The translations under genes were made by a program, and so were the position numbers. 64,000 nucleotides of DNA from Paludibacter sp. 47-17 (GTDB taxonomy: Bacteria; Bacteroidota; Bacteroidia; Bacteroidales; Paludibacteraceae): positions 248,001 to 312,000 of the forward strand of contig MKVT01000009.1 in NCBI GenBank assembly GCA_001898935.1. Reading direction: 5' to 3'. This document shows positions 46,071 to 55,561 of the stretch, one piece after another. The first letter of the stretch is position 1. The number at the start of each line of letters is the position of its first letter. Under the pieces are notes generated by a model. That model had not been told where the DNA came from. It was given only the letters and a program-made list of their open reading frames with translations, and did not search any database.

Positions 46071-47297
46071 ATGATGAAAAAGCTAATATTAGTATTGTTC
46101 TGCCTGGGATTTGCAGGCAGCGCCTGTGTAGTAGCACAATCCCGTCTCGAACAAATCAGAAACCGTGTAAAAGAAAAAGTCGAGCAACGGGTCGAAGCAA
46201 AAACGGAGGAAGGCATCGACAAGGTATTGGATAAAACCGAAGAGGCGGTAAAAAAAACAACTAAAAAAAACAAAAACGAATCAAGCCCTGCTGAAAAGGG
46301 AAAAAGCGAACCTGCTGCCAGCGCCGCCACAGGGAAAACCCGATCCGATGTCTCGTACACGAAATACGATTTTATTCCCGGCAACGAAGTAATTTTCGAA
46401 GACGACCTGCAGGGGGAACAGAAGGGAGAGTTCCCAAGCAAATGGGACCTGATGGAAGGAAATGCCGAAATCGCTCAGATTAATGGCGAAAACACCATTG
46501 CTTTAGTCGGATATACCTACATTACCCCTCTATTCAAAGATCACTCGTATCAACTACCCTACGAATTCACCCTGGAGTTCGACGTATTTATCGATAATCA
46601 GGAAGGAGAAAACAGCATTGAATTTGTAAACAAGAGCGAGGAGCTGATTGCCAATTCGCTCTTCTGGAAAGACAATACCCGTTTCCTGTTTAACTGGAAT
46701 CAGACCTCTGCCGAAAAAACAAGTGAAGACAGCTACGACAATAGTCCGGGATGGCATCACTATGCACTGTCGTTCAACAAACGGGCAATGAAAGTGTACA
46801 TGGACTCGAAACGCGTGGCCAACATCCCTAATATTGCCGAAAAACCGGTAAAAGTAAAATTTTTCGCCCGTGGTCCGGAAGATAACAGTACCCTGCATAT
46901 TAAAAATATTCGCCTGGCGAAAGGTGCTGTACCTCTGTACGACAAACTGATGACCGATGGAAAAATCGTGACCCACGGCATTACATTCGATGTCGGGAAA
47001 GCCACGATCAAGCCGCAATCGATGGGAACGATCAACGAGATATACTCGATCCTCCAGAAAAATGCAAGCCTCAGATTCTCGGTGGAAGGCCATACGGATA
47101 ACACCGGCAACGCCGCCTCTAATCAGGCCTTATCCGAAGCCCGCGCCAATGCTGTATGCGAAAAATTGCAGCAAATGGGCATCGATGCGGCACGACTTAA
47201 GGCCAGGGGGCACGGAATGTCGAAACCCATGGACACCAACAATACCGCCGAAGGAAGAGCAAAAAATCGCAGGGTCGAGTTTGTGGTTCTCAAGTAA
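46071..47297 (+). CDS. OmpA-family envelope protein with LamG-like domain
   Basis: A 408-residue protein (second ATG at 46074). A signal peptide ends near ACVVAQ; a lipobox is not convincing. A Lys/Glu-rich coiled segment (about 28-85) precedes a concanavalin/LamG-like jelly roll (about 100-285). A C-terminal OmpA peptidoglycan-binding domain (about 295-408) has GITFDVGKATIKPQS, VEGHTDNTG and RGHGMSKP, with the diaminopimelate-contacting Asp and Arg (NRRVEFV). It probably tethers an extracellular or periplasmic recognition domain to the cell wall (inference). Two unknown secreted proteins follow. Confidence 0.88.
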   Translation: MMKKLILVLFCLGFAGSACVVAQSRLEQIRNRVKEKVEQRVEAKTEEGIDKVLDKTEEAVKKTTKKNKNESSPAEKGKSEPAASAATGKTRSDVSYTKYDFIPGNEVIFEDDLQGEQKGEFPSKWDLMEGNAEIAQINGENTIALVGYTYITPLFKDHSYQLPYEFTLEFDVFIDNQEGENSIEFVNKSEELIANSLFWKDNTRFLFNWNQTSAEKTSEDSYDNSPGWHHYALSFNKRAMKVYMDSKRVANIPNIAEKPVKVKFFARGPEDNSTLHIKNIRLAKGAVPLYDKLMTDGKIVTHGITFDVGKATIKPQSMGTINEIYSILQKNASLRFSVEGHTDNTGNAASNQALSEARANAVCEKLQQMGIDAARLKARGHGMSKPMDTNNTAEGRAKNRRVEFVVLK

Positions 47298-47317
47298 TTG
47301 TACAATTCCGGCATATT

Positions 47318-48070
47318 ATGAAGACAACACACACCATCCAGTTGCTGGTTGTATTACTGGCTTTGGCTGTCGGGCTAACGGCGCAGACCACCCCCGAAGC
47401 CCTGCTGAGCCAACTTCCCGGCATACCTACGGCCAGCTGTACGGCCGACACATCGGAGATGAACCGGTTCTCGGAACAGATTTACACGGTAAAAGCGGCT
47501 ATTCAGGACGAAATAGATCGGATTCACGCCGATGCACAGGCCACGCTAACACCTGCTACGGTGAAAATACCGGCGAGCGCTGCTGGGATCGGAAATGCAA
47601 AAAAACTGATGGAACTTGCTACCGAACAAACCGCACTGGGCGAACGAATCGCAGAACGGATGCAGCGCATTGCCGGAATTTTTAAAGAAGTGGAGGACCG
47701 CGACACTATTGAGACCCGCATCTTGCTTGTCAAAACACGTCCACTCGAAAAACTGCTTTGTTCCGGAATATGCTCCAAAGCCGAAATTGCCCGATCCAAT
47801 GCTGCTGAAAAACAAATATATGAACTGAACGTAAAATATTGCCAGCTGATGTCGCCCTTGCAAACCGAAGCGATTTCGCAGTACCTTACAACGGTAAAAA
47901 CCCTGCTTCCTGAGTACAGGAAACTAAGCGCTCTGCAAAATCAATTTGCAGGTCTACAGCAGTTGGGCGAGCCCGTACCGGAAAATTTAAGCGGATTGGC
48001 TGCTGTAGACGAATACGCAAGCGTACTGCTGACAGCCTATAAGTATACTGTAGGAAAATTCAATCAATAA
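47318..48070 (+). CDS. Secreted helical protein, unknown
   Basis: A 250-residue protein with a signal peptide cleaved near GLTAQ. The mature protein is mostly amphipathic helix: heptad-like runs such as IQDEIDRIHADAQ and EQTALGERIAERMQRI. It has few cysteines (one near residue 40, a CSGIC pair near 145 and one near 175) that could form disulphides. I recognise no family. It lies 20 bases after the OmpA-like gene and 3 bases before the next secreted-protein gene, so all three are probably one operon. Confidence 0.75.
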   Translation: MKTTHTIQLLVVLLALAVGLTAQTTPEALLSQLPGIPTASCTADTSEMNRFSEQIYTVKAAIQDEIDRIHADAQATLTPATVKIPASAAGIGNAKKLMELATEQTALGERIAERMQRIAGIFKEVEDRDTIETRILLVKTRPLEKLLCSGICSKAEIARSNAAEKQIYELNVKYCQLMSPLQTEAISQYLTTVKTLLPEYRKLSALQNQFAGLQQLGEPVPENLSGLAAVDEYASVLLTAYKYTVGKFNQ

Positions 48071-48073
48071 TCC

Positions 48074-49165
48074 ATGAGGCGGCTTTCAGGTACCGCCAAA
48101 AGGCGGATACATCTTGTTACTGTGCTGGCGTTACTTTTGAATCTCCCGGCGCACAGTCAGGACACCGGGTATCAAACGGTAACGGTGGGCGACGATACCT
48201 TTTTGCCCTACCTGCCGGGTAAAGTGGTCAACCGGATTGCAAAAAACGATGTATTTGCACAACGCATCTTTGCTGTTCTACTGACTCAAAAAACGGTCGG
48301 TGCCCCTGTGGGTTACGAAGTGGAGGCGTACAGCGATGGGAGTAACCGGAGTTGCACCATCCTTTTTATGCCCTACCTCCTGCAGGAAGGGGCAGTTATA
48401 CGCGCACCGGGCAGCAGCCTTCATTTCTCCTTCAATGATGTCGGCTCACTGTTTGCGCAAACTTTGCAGCCCGGAATCGGTCCGATTTACACCTCCCTGT
48501 CAATCGCCGGAGACTTCATGGGATTCCCCGTTTTTGAGCACGAAGGACGTGAAGTCACCGCGATCTACAAAGGAAAAGATGCCCTGTTTTTACCCGTTTC
48601 ACAGGAAGAATACCTGACGGCATTAGTGAAAGCTGAAGAGAAAAAGCAACAGTCGTCCGGTCTGCCCGGATCAGAAGAGGAGTACAGGCAAGAGCTGGAA
48701 AAGGCATATCGGGCCTTACTGCAAACCGATAAGAATGCCGCTGAGGAATTCAAAAAAGCAATGGACGAACACCTGCAAACCAATCCTCAGGGGATAGTTA
48801 CGGAACAATTATCCGCTGTTTATCAACGCGAGCTGACCCGTATGACTCCTGCCGAACGAAAAATGCAGGCCTTTTATGCTATTTATGCAGTCGAAAAATA
48901 CGGCAACAGTTCAGGTCTGGTTCCGGCATCCGACCATCCAACGGCACAAGCACTCGTGAAGCCTAATTTCGACGCCCTGCCTGCCGGCTCACAGGCATTA
49001 CATCTGATTACCGTCAAATGGCAATTCAGTACGATGGAGAAAAATGCTTCGCCTGCGCTGTATATGCCCGGAAACACCTCGGGTTACGGCCGTGCCGATA
49101 CGGTGCTCCACGGATTGTACCAGAATAAGGACTGTTGGACACGCATCACAGAGGCGGTAAAGTAA
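48074..49165 (+). CDS. Secreted protein, unknown
   Basis: A 363-residue protein with a long basic-start signal peptide (MRRLSGTAKRR, cleavage near AHSQ). The first 150 residues are strand-rich and contain LPYLPGKVVNRIAKND and GSSLHFSFNDVG. The middle (about 175-270) is strongly helical and Glu/Lys-rich. The end (about 300-363) returns to strands. I recognise no family. It starts 3 bases after the previous gene and shares no obvious repeats with it. A surface or periplasmic partner of the OmpA-like protein is the simplest contextual guess. Confidence 0.74.
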   Translation: MRRLSGTAKRRIHLVTVLALLLNLPAHSQDTGYQTVTVGDDTFLPYLPGKVVNRIAKNDVFAQRIFAVLLTQKTVGAPVGYEVEAYSDGSNRSCTILFMPYLLQEGAVIRAPGSSLHFSFNDVGSLFAQTLQPGIGPIYTSLSIAGDFMGFPVFEHEGREVTAIYKGKDALFLPVSQEEYLTALVKAEEKKQQSSGLPGSEEEYRQELEKAYRALLQTDKNAAEEFKKAMDEHLQTNPQGIVTEQLSAVYQRELTRMTPAERKMQAFYAIYAVEKYGNSSGLVPASDHPTAQALVKPNFDALPAGSQALHLITVKWQFSTMEKNASPALYMPGNTSGYGRADTVLHGLYQNKDCWTRITEAVK

Positions 49166-49262
49166 CTGCTCCGGTCGCATTAAACTTTTGCGGGTTGAAT
49201 GGTGTTTCATTAGCGTTGTACCGGAAACAAAACTCCCGGTACAGGCACTAAGTAAAATCGCT

Positions 49263-49718
49263 ATGCAAACACCTGGAACAACCGTAGCCGAACTGCTGAA
49301 CAACGTTCCCGAAGATCGGCTCGAAGCATTTACGAAATTACACGAAGTGATTGCCGGTAATCTGCCGGATGGGTTCGAAGCCGCCATCAGTTATGGCGGC
49401 CTGGGTTACGTGGTGCCCCATTCGGTTTATCCTTCCGGATATCATTGTAAGCCCAGCGAACCTCTTCCCTTTGCAGGCATCGCTTCTCAAAAACACTCCA
49501 TCAACTTATACCATATGGGTATTTATGCGCTTCCGGAGTTATTGGATTGGTTTGTAACCGAATATCCGAAACACAGCCAACAAAAACTCGACATGGGCAA
49601 AAGTTGTATCCGCTTCAAAAAACCGGATGAAATACCGTATGAGCTGATCGGAGAACTTATGCGGAAAATAAGTGTCGAAGAATGGATTACAATTTACGAA
49701 GAAAAAATGAAAAAATAA
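49263..49718 (+). CDS. DUF1801-family protein
   Basis: A 151-residue cytoplasmic protein starting at MQTPGTTVAELL (49263). The YdhG/DUF1801-type core includes GFEAAISYGGLGYVVPHSVYP, INLYHMGIY and GKSCIRFKKPDEIPYELI. Members are small alpha/beta proteins of unknown function, sometimes called iron-chaperone-like because of resemblance to Bacillus Fra. It ends with its TAA directly abutting the stop codon of the convergent histidine kinase. Confidence 0.86.
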   Translation: MQTPGTTVAELLNNVPEDRLEAFTKLHEVIAGNLPDGFEAAISYGGLGYVVPHSVYPSGYHCKPSEPLPFAGIASQKHSINLYHMGIYALPELLDWFVTEYPKHSQQKLDMGKSCIRFKKPDEIPYELIGELMRKISVEEWITIYEEKMKK

Positions 49719-52460
49719 CTATTCGATAAACTGAACCGGAACATGGAAATAAAAACAGGCACCATTGCCCGGCGACGAATCGACCCACAGCGATGCATTC
49801 AGCACCTCGGCCAGCTTCCGTGAAATGGCCAAACCAATCCCCAGTCCCCCATACCGACGGTCGTGACCATCGTCGATCTGCCGGAACAGGTCGAATACAT
49901 AGAGCTGCTTTTCGGCAGTAATGCCTATGCCTGTATCTTTTACATACATTTCAACGGCCTTGTCGATTTGGTAAATTCCAAATTCAATGCTTCCCGAATG
50001 CGTGAATTTAACAGCATTGCTGAATAAGTTGGAAAGAACCTGTAAAATCTTCTGACGATCGGCGATAAATTTCCGCGTCATCAGTGCCGGATCGGGCTTG
50101 AATTCCAATTTTATCTGATCGGTTTTGCCCGAACCATTGAGCATTTCCTGCAACAAACTCTTTGATCCCATATACAACTCGACCCCTTTTACCGTGGTTT
50201 GCCTCAACACCATGGAACTCTTTTCGGCCAATGCCAGGGCGAACATATCTTCGATCATGTGCAGCAACAGATTTCCACTCGTGTAAATATCACCCGCAAA
50301 ATCCCTGATGTATTCCTCCGACGAATGGTCGCGGATGAGCGAACCAAAACCAAGAATATGATTCAAGGGAGTTCGCAGTTCATGACTGATGGTAGCCAGA
50401 AAAGCCGACTTCAACCGGTCGCTCTCGGTAGCCTGCTCCAACGCCCGGGTTAATTCCCGTTGCGAACCGATCCGTTGCCGCACCGACATTAAGGTTTGCG
50501 CAAACACATTCAGCAATTGCTGTTCATCTTCATCGAACTTTTTCGTCGAGCGTACATAATCGATACCCACAAAACCAACATAGGCATCCTTTTCAAACAG
50601 CGGTACGGTCATCAGACTTTGTACCTGCTGCGGCAACACGAGCAGGCGTATCGGATCGTTATCTCTCAACAGCATCACATCCTCGATCATAAGAACTTCT
50701 CCCCTGCTATGCGACGCAATCCAATCGCCTTTGTCGAAATCGGGAATGGCCTGCATGGTATGAATCAAAGGTTCAATGCCTTCGGCACACCATTCATGGG
50801 TATTCCTGAAAATATGATCATCGGCCTGGTATTCGAAAATATAGAACCGGTCGGCACCGATAAACTCCCCTAATTCACGAATCGATTCATTAAGAATTTC
50901 ATCGAGTTGCTCAAACTGTAAGTTAATGTAGGTATTCGAAATCTTTACCAATAATTTTTGAAGCTGTGTCTGAAAGGTCAACTTTGCATCCTTCACAGCC
51001 AATTCGGTCACATCGCGCACAATAACCAGCACTTTCTCTGTATCGATCGGAAGGATACGTGTTTCAAAATGGGAAAACACCCCGTCTGTTTCAAGCCGAT
51101 AGGTAAGGCGTTGCAGTTGCTGATCGGCAATGCTCCTTCGGATGGACTCCAAAAACATACGCGTCATTTCCTCCGAAAAATAATCGGCTATTTTCGCTCC
51201 CACTAACCGATGCTGTTGCGCAATAAGTTTTTCGGGTTCGGCGTTGAAAAACTCGAGATAAACGCCATCGGCACTTATTGTAAAAATGCTATCGGGCAAG
51301 GCTTTGAAAATGGTATTCAACCGGTTGGTTTTATCCTGTAGTGCAAGCTCTGCCATTTTGCGGGCCGAAATATCCTGAAAATAACCCGCATACCGTATCA
51401 CCTCCCCTTTTTCGCCGAATACCGGAAAGGTTTTGGAACTCACCCAGAAGGTTGTTCCCGACGACCCGGTCAATCGGAATTCTTCCGTAAAAACCCCTGT
51501 TCGGTCAAACGCTTCGAGCGCCAGGGCAACCTGCCGCCGGTCGTCGGGATGCACCAGATCCATTAAAACATCGTAGGGACTTTGTTTGCTGAAAGGATCG
51601 GCAGACGAAATTTTTGCATAACCGGAACTCACGAACAACAGCTCCCGCTTATCCAGCGATAACAACCAGAAAACACCATCCATATTATCGACAATCTGGC
51701 GGAATTTCTCCTGGCTCTCGAGTTTAGCTTCCTGTAATTTCTGATCGGTTATATCGCGCGACGACGAATACACATAGTCGCCAAAAGGCTTACTGCTCCA
51801 TTCGATATAGCGGTATTCGCCCGACTTGCTCCGGTAGCGGTTGGTGAATTTCGTGACCGATTCCTGTTTCTTGAGAAGTTCAAGCGCGTCAAATGTACCG
51901 GGCCTATCGTCGGGATGCACCAACTCCATATAATTAATCTGCTGCAATTCCTGCAACGAATAGCCCAATACCTTTTCCCATATCTTGTTCAGTTGAATGA
52001 AATTACCATGCATATCGGCTATACAAAACATGCTGAGACTGACGTAAAAAAAAGTTTCCAGTTCTCCGTCGTTTAACTTGTAGCGGGTGATATCGCTAAA
52101 ATAAAGCAGGATACGATCCACGGCTACGGTTTCCACCCGCACCTGGAACCAGCTTTGCATTTCGTCGATAAAAATTTCATTCCCGGTGGCGGTATCCGCA
52201 TTCGCTATCTGCTTAAAAAATGTGTAAAAACGATCCTTTTCAGCATCGAAAATCTCAAACGCCCCTTTGCCGATCAAATGCCGGCGCTTTACACCCGATA
52301 ACTGTTCGAAAAGCCGGTTTACTTCGTCGAAAACCATATCGGCGACACGCCCCTTTTCGTCGGTTAAAATGGTAAGGGATGCCATGGGAAAAGGAGAGGC
52401 CTCAACTAATAGTTGATGTACGGATGGTGTGGATTTCATGGAAACTAGTATAGTATTCAA
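49719..52460 (-). CDS. Multi-PAS/GAF sensor histidine kinase
   Basis: Up to 913 residues (start possibly at the ATG of MKSTPS, 52439). There is no signal peptide or membrane helix, so it is a soluble sensor. About four PAS domains (around 20-125, 130-245, 250-370 and 380-495, the second and third with PAC segments such as YRYIEWSSKP) precede a GAF domain (about 510-680). The HisKA domain has the phospho-accepting His693 (SHELRTPLNH), and the ATPase has N-box NLFSNAVKFTH, G1 DTGIG and G2 GLGIGLAI. No response regulator or receiver domain is attached or adjacent. The ligand is unknown. Confidence 0.93.
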   Translation of the reverse strand: MNTILVSMKSTPSVHQLLVEASPFPMASLTILTDEKGRVADMVFDEVNRLFEQLSGVKRRHLIGKGAFEIFDAEKDRFYTFFKQIANADTATGNEIFIDEMQSWFQVRVETVAVDRILLYFSDITRYKLNDGELETFFYVSLSMFCIADMHGNFIQLNKIWEKVLGYSLQELQQINYMELVHPDDRPGTFDALELLKKQESVTKFTNRYRSKSGEYRYIEWSSKPFGDYVYSSSRDITDQKLQEAKLESQEKFRQIVDNMDGVFWLLSLDKRELLFVSSGYAKISSADPFSKQSPYDVLMDLVHPDDRRQVALALEAFDRTGVFTEEFRLTGSSGTTFWVSSKTFPVFGEKGEVIRYAGYFQDISARKMAELALQDKTNRLNTIFKALPDSIFTISADGVYLEFFNAEPEKLIAQQHRLVGAKIADYFSEEMTRMFLESIRRSIADQQLQRLTYRLETDGVFSHFETRILPIDTEKVLVIVRDVTELAVKDAKLTFQTQLQKLLVKISNTYINLQFEQLDEILNESIRELGEFIGADRFYIFEYQADDHIFRNTHEWCAEGIEPLIHTMQAIPDFDKGDWIASHSRGEVLMIEDVMLLRDNDPIRLLVLPQQVQSLMTVPLFEKDAYVGFVGIDYVRSTKKFDEDEQQLLNVFAQTLMSVRQRIGSQRELTRALEQATESDRLKSAFLATISHELRTPLNHILGFGSLIRDHSSEEYIRDFAGDIYTSGNLLLHMIEDMFALALAEKSSMVLRQTTVKGVELYMGSKSLLQEMLNGSGKTDQIKLEFKPDPALMTRKFIADRQKILQVLSNLFSNAVKFTHSGSIEFGIYQIDKAVEMYVKDTGIGITAEKQLYVFDLFRQIDDGHDRRYGGLGIGLAISRKLAEVLNASLWVDSSPGNGACFYFHVPVQFIE

Positions 52461-52534
52461 AACAAAAAAAGTACAAATTAGTTTGATAAATATTCAATAA
52501 TCGACAACAAAAATCAATATTAAAAAAAATAATT

Positions 52535-52542
52535 TACCTTTG
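52535..52542 (+). promoter_or_regulatory. -7 box (TACCTTTG) for dacB
   Basis: A perfect TAnnTTTG match 25 bases before the ATG. The divergent kinase gene lacks a matching symmetric box: the best candidate, CAATATTA at 52515, has a mismatch and 20-bp spacing. Confidence 0.55.
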
Positions 52543-52567
52543 TAAAAAGCACGCTAAAAATTAAACA

Positions 52568-53995
52568 ATGAGAACATTTTCGTTACTCCTTTTCACTTTT
52601 TTTTTCATCAGCCTGGCCTATTCCCAGGATGCGCTTACAAAATTCGTAAATCATAGTTCGTTGCGCACAGCCAACATCAGTGTATATATAAAAGATATGA
52701 AAACCGGCAGGGTGGTAGCCGAACATCGCGCAAGCCGGGCAGCCATTCCGGCATCGACCATGAAGGTGATTACTACTGCGACCGCACTCGAACTTCTGGG
52801 TGCCGGCTATACCTTTGAAACCACGTTGAGCTACGACGGTACGCTCGAGCCGGGAGGCATCCTGAATGGGAATATCTACATTGTTGGAAGCGGCGACCCC
52901 ACCCTGGGTTCTTCCAAAATGGGCGACAGCGGGTTTCTGAACAAATGGGTGAATGCGTTACGACAGGCAGGTATTAAAAAAATCAACGGGAATATCATCG
53001 GCGACGACAGCCGGTTCGACAACGAGGGATCGAATTCGAAATGGACCTGGGACGACATTGGCAATTATTATGCTCCGGGGATCTGGGGAATAGCTTATCG
53101 CGACAATACGGTGGCGGTTACGTTCCAATCGGGGGCACCCGGCAGCACACCGGCCATTATCAGGCAACAGCCGCAAGTGCCGGGAATGACGATCGACAAT
53201 TACGTGACCAGCACCAAAACAACCTCCGATAATGCTTATTTCTTCGGAGCGCCCAAAAGCATGAACCGCGTTGTAAGGGGCGAAATACCGGCCAACCGGC
53301 CATCGTTTGTGGTACGGGCCGAACTACCCAATCCCGCTTTGCTGCTTGCACAGGAGTTTCAGGCGGCGCTCACCGCCGAAGGAATCGGGATCAGCGGAGG
53401 AGCGTTCGATCAGGACATGTATCAGCGCGGACGCATGCTGGCTCCTGTAACACGAACCACGCTATACACCCACAATTCCGCACCGCTCAGCGAAATAATA
53501 AAAGAAGCCAATCAGAAAAGCAATAATTTTTATACCGAACAACTGTTCAAATCCCTCAGTTTAAGTAAACATCCCATTGCTACCAACCAACGTTCCATCG
53601 AAATAGTACGTCAATTCTGGCGTGAAAAAGGACTCGATACCACCGAGTTGTTCATGGAAGATGGTTCCGGACTCAGTCCCGCCAATGCGGTAAGCGCCCG
53701 CTTCTTTACCGAACTGATGGAATATATGTATCGGAAAAGCGCCAACCGGGAAGTGTTTATCAACAGCCTTGCCGTAGCCGGTAAAGTAGGAACCCTCGCC
53801 GGATTCCTGAAAAACACCCCGCTCGATGGCAAACTGACCGGAAAAAGCGGCACCATCTCGCGCGTACGGTCCTATACCGGCTACATTACCAACAACCGGG
53901 AATGGGCCTTTGCCGTACTGGTGAATAACTCTGCTGTGAATTCGTGGCAAACCCTGAGTATCATCGAAGATTTTTTAAAAGAAATTAGCAAGTAA
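52568..53995 (+). CDS. dacB: D-alanyl-D-alanine carboxypeptidase/endopeptidase (PBP4, class C)
   Basis: A periplasmic enzyme that trims peptidoglycan stem peptides. The 475 residues have a signal peptide (AYSQ). The active-site SxxK is STMK in AIPASTMKVITTAT near residue 60, SxN is SNN in QKSNNFYTE near 318, and the KTG-type motif is KSG in LTGKSGTISR near 430. The large insertion between the first two motifs (about 90-290) is typical of PBP4. It stands alone between the divergent kinase and the lyase gene. Confidence 0.95.
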   Translation: MRTFSLLLFTFFFISLAYSQDALTKFVNHSSLRTANISVYIKDMKTGRVVAEHRASRAAIPASTMKVITTATALELLGAGYTFETTLSYDGTLEPGGILNGNIYIVGSGDPTLGSSKMGDSGFLNKWVNALRQAGIKKINGNIIGDDSRFDNEGSNSKWTWDDIGNYYAPGIWGIAYRDNTVAVTFQSGAPGSTPAIIRQQPQVPGMTIDNYVTSTKTTSDNAYFFGAPKSMNRVVRGEIPANRPSFVVRAELPNPALLLAQEFQAALTAEGIGISGGAFDQDMYQRGRMLAPVTRTTLYTHNSAPLSEIIKEANQKSNNFYTEQLFKSLSLSKHPIATNQRSIEIVRQFWREKGLDTTELFMEDGSGLSPANAVSARFFTELMEYMYRKSANREVFINSLAVAGKVGTLAGFLKNTPLDGKLTGKSGTISRVRSYTGYITNNREWAFAVLVNNSAVNSWQTLSIIEDFLKEISK

Positions 53996-54019
53996 CAAAG
54001 TAACATCTTGTAGTTTTTC

Positions 54020-54050
54020 TTGCATAAAAAGTAAAAGATTTATATCTTTG
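54020..54050 (+). promoter_or_regulatory. Promoter of the lyase gene (TTG and TATCTTTG)
   Basis: TTG (54020-54022) and TATCTTTG (54043-54050) are separated by 20 bases, which fits Bacteroidetes spacing. It is 34 bases before the ATG. No TnaC-like leader peptide fits in this short leader. Confidence 0.65.
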
Positions 54051-54084
54051 TGGTCGATTCAATATAAATCTTTTATTTACCATC

Positions 54085-55533
54085 ATGCAAGAAATAAAAT
54101 TCTACAGTGGAGAAAATATCCCTCTGGAATTGCACAAGACACGTATTGTGCAGAAACTCCATCTCGTTCCTATCGAACGCCGGCTCGAAGCCCTTTACGA
54201 AGGCGGATTCAACACCTTTCAGTTAAGTACCAAAGACGTATTCCTCGACATGCTCACCGACTCGGGTACCAATGCCATGAGCGATAATCAGCTGGCTGCC
54301 ATGATGCAGGCCGACGATGCGTATGCCGGATCACAAAGTTTCGTTCGCCTGCAACAAGCAGTGGAAAATGTGCTGGGTAAAAAACATTTGTTGCCTGTTC
54401 ACCAGGGTCGTGCTGCCGAAAACATCATTTCGCTGGCTTATGTGCGCAAAGGAAGTCTGGTGCCGATGAACTACCATTTCACCACTGCGATGGCACATAT
54501 TACCGACAAGGGAGGCCAAATTGCCGAATTGTTATACGACGAAGCCTATGTGGTGAACTCCGATCATCCGTTCAAAGGCAATATGAACATCGAGAAACTC
54601 GAAGAAATCATCATTCACCACACGCCCAAAAATATTCCGTTCATCCGCATGGAAGCATCCACCAACCTGATCGGCGGTCAGCCGTTTTCGGTTCAAAACC
54701 TGCGCGATGTACGTACTCTGGCCGACAAATACGGCATCCGGCTGGTGCTCGACTGTAGTCTGATCGGCGAAAACGCCTTCCTGGTGCTTCAACGCGAAGA
54801 CGAATTTAAAGGATCGGATATGGGTACCGTGATCCGCACGATGACTGCACTGGCCGATATCTGTTATTTTTCGGCCCGCAAGCTGAGTTCGTCGCGCGGA
54901 GGCGGCATTGCAACCGACAGCCTGGAAATTTTCAAGGAAATGGAAGCTTTGGTTCCCTTGTACGAAGGATTTCTTACCTACGGCGGGATGTCGGTTCGTG
55001 AAATCGAAGCCATGGCGGTAGGTTTGTACGAAACACTGGACGAAACCGTGATCAGCCAGAGCCCTACTTTTATCAAATACCTGGTCGATTCGCTCGACAA
55101 AAAGGGAATTCCGGTGATCAAACCCGCCGGAGTGCTCGGAGCTCACGTCGACGCCATGCAGATTTGCGCTCATATTCCTCAAACCCAGTATCCGGCCGGT
55201 GCGCTGGCTGCCGCCTTGTTCCTGATATCGGGAATCAGAGGGATGGAACGCGGGTCGATATCGAACCAGCGCGACGAATACGGCAACGAAACGTATGCCG
55301 ATATGGAATTGCTGCGCCTGGCGGTACCTCGCCGCGTATTCACCTTATCGCAAATTAAATATGTGGAAGACCGGCTTACCTGGCTGTACGAAAATCGTAA
55401 TCTGATAGGTGGACTAAAATTCATCTACGAACCTCCCGTACTGCGTTTCTTCATGGGTAAACTCGCACCGGTAAACGACTGGCCGCAACAGCTGGTTGCT
55501 AAATTTAAAGAGGATTTTGGAGATAGTCTCTAA
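54085..55533 (+). CDS. Tryptophanase / tyrosine phenol-lyase family beta-eliminating lyase, divergent
   Basis: A 482-residue PLP enzyme of the family that cleaves tryptophan or tyrosine to pyruvate, ammonia and indole or phenol. Conserved features: LTDSGTNAMS (about 58-67), VHQGRAAEN (105-113), HFTTAMAH (131-138), Asn194 before GGQPFS, Asp223, PLP lysine Lys266 (FSARKLSS) and Arg411 (LRLAVPRR). Leu226 stands where both E. coli TnaA and Citrobacter TPL have Arg. Arg389 in GMERG matches the phenol-contacting Arg of TPL and not the Ile of TnaA. Substrate is therefore uncertain and may be neither amino acid. It is a single-gene unit with its own promoter and terminator. Confidence 0.85.
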   Translation: MQEIKFYSGENIPLELHKTRIVQKLHLVPIERRLEALYEGGFNTFQLSTKDVFLDMLTDSGTNAMSDNQLAAMMQADDAYAGSQSFVRLQQAVENVLGKKHLLPVHQGRAAENIISLAYVRKGSLVPMNYHFTTAMAHITDKGGQIAELLYDEAYVVNSDHPFKGNMNIEKLEEIIIHHTPKNIPFIRMEASTNLIGGQPFSVQNLRDVRTLADKYGIRLVLDCSLIGENAFLVLQREDEFKGSDMGTVIRTMTALADICYFSARKLSSSRGGGIATDSLEIFKEMEALVPLYEGFLTYGGMSVREIEAMAVGLYETLDETVISQSPTFIKYLVDSLDKKGIPVIKPAGVLGAHVDAMQICAHIPQTQYPAGALAAALFLISGIRGMERGSISNQRDEYGNETYADMELLRLAVPRRVFTLSQIKYVEDRLTWLYENRNLIGGLKFIYEPPVLRFFMGKLAPVNDWPQQLVAKFKEDFGDSL

Positions 55534-55561
55534 CTTCAAGGTTGATTGTTGATTTCACATT

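Noticed and set aside
46071-49718. Recently acquired genomic island
   Set aside because: The unknown genes have base composition and codon use like their neighbours, and there are no flanking repeats, integrase or tRNA.
52515-52542. A fourth symmetric promoter between the histidine kinase and dacB
   Set aside because: The minus-strand box reads CAATATTA (one mismatch) and the offset is 20 bp instead of 21, so it does not meet the pattern.
54085-55533. Plain annotation as tryptophanase (tnaA)
   Set aside because: The Arg-to-Leu change at 226 and the TPL-like Arg389 make a firm substrate assignment unsafe, so no gene symbol is given.
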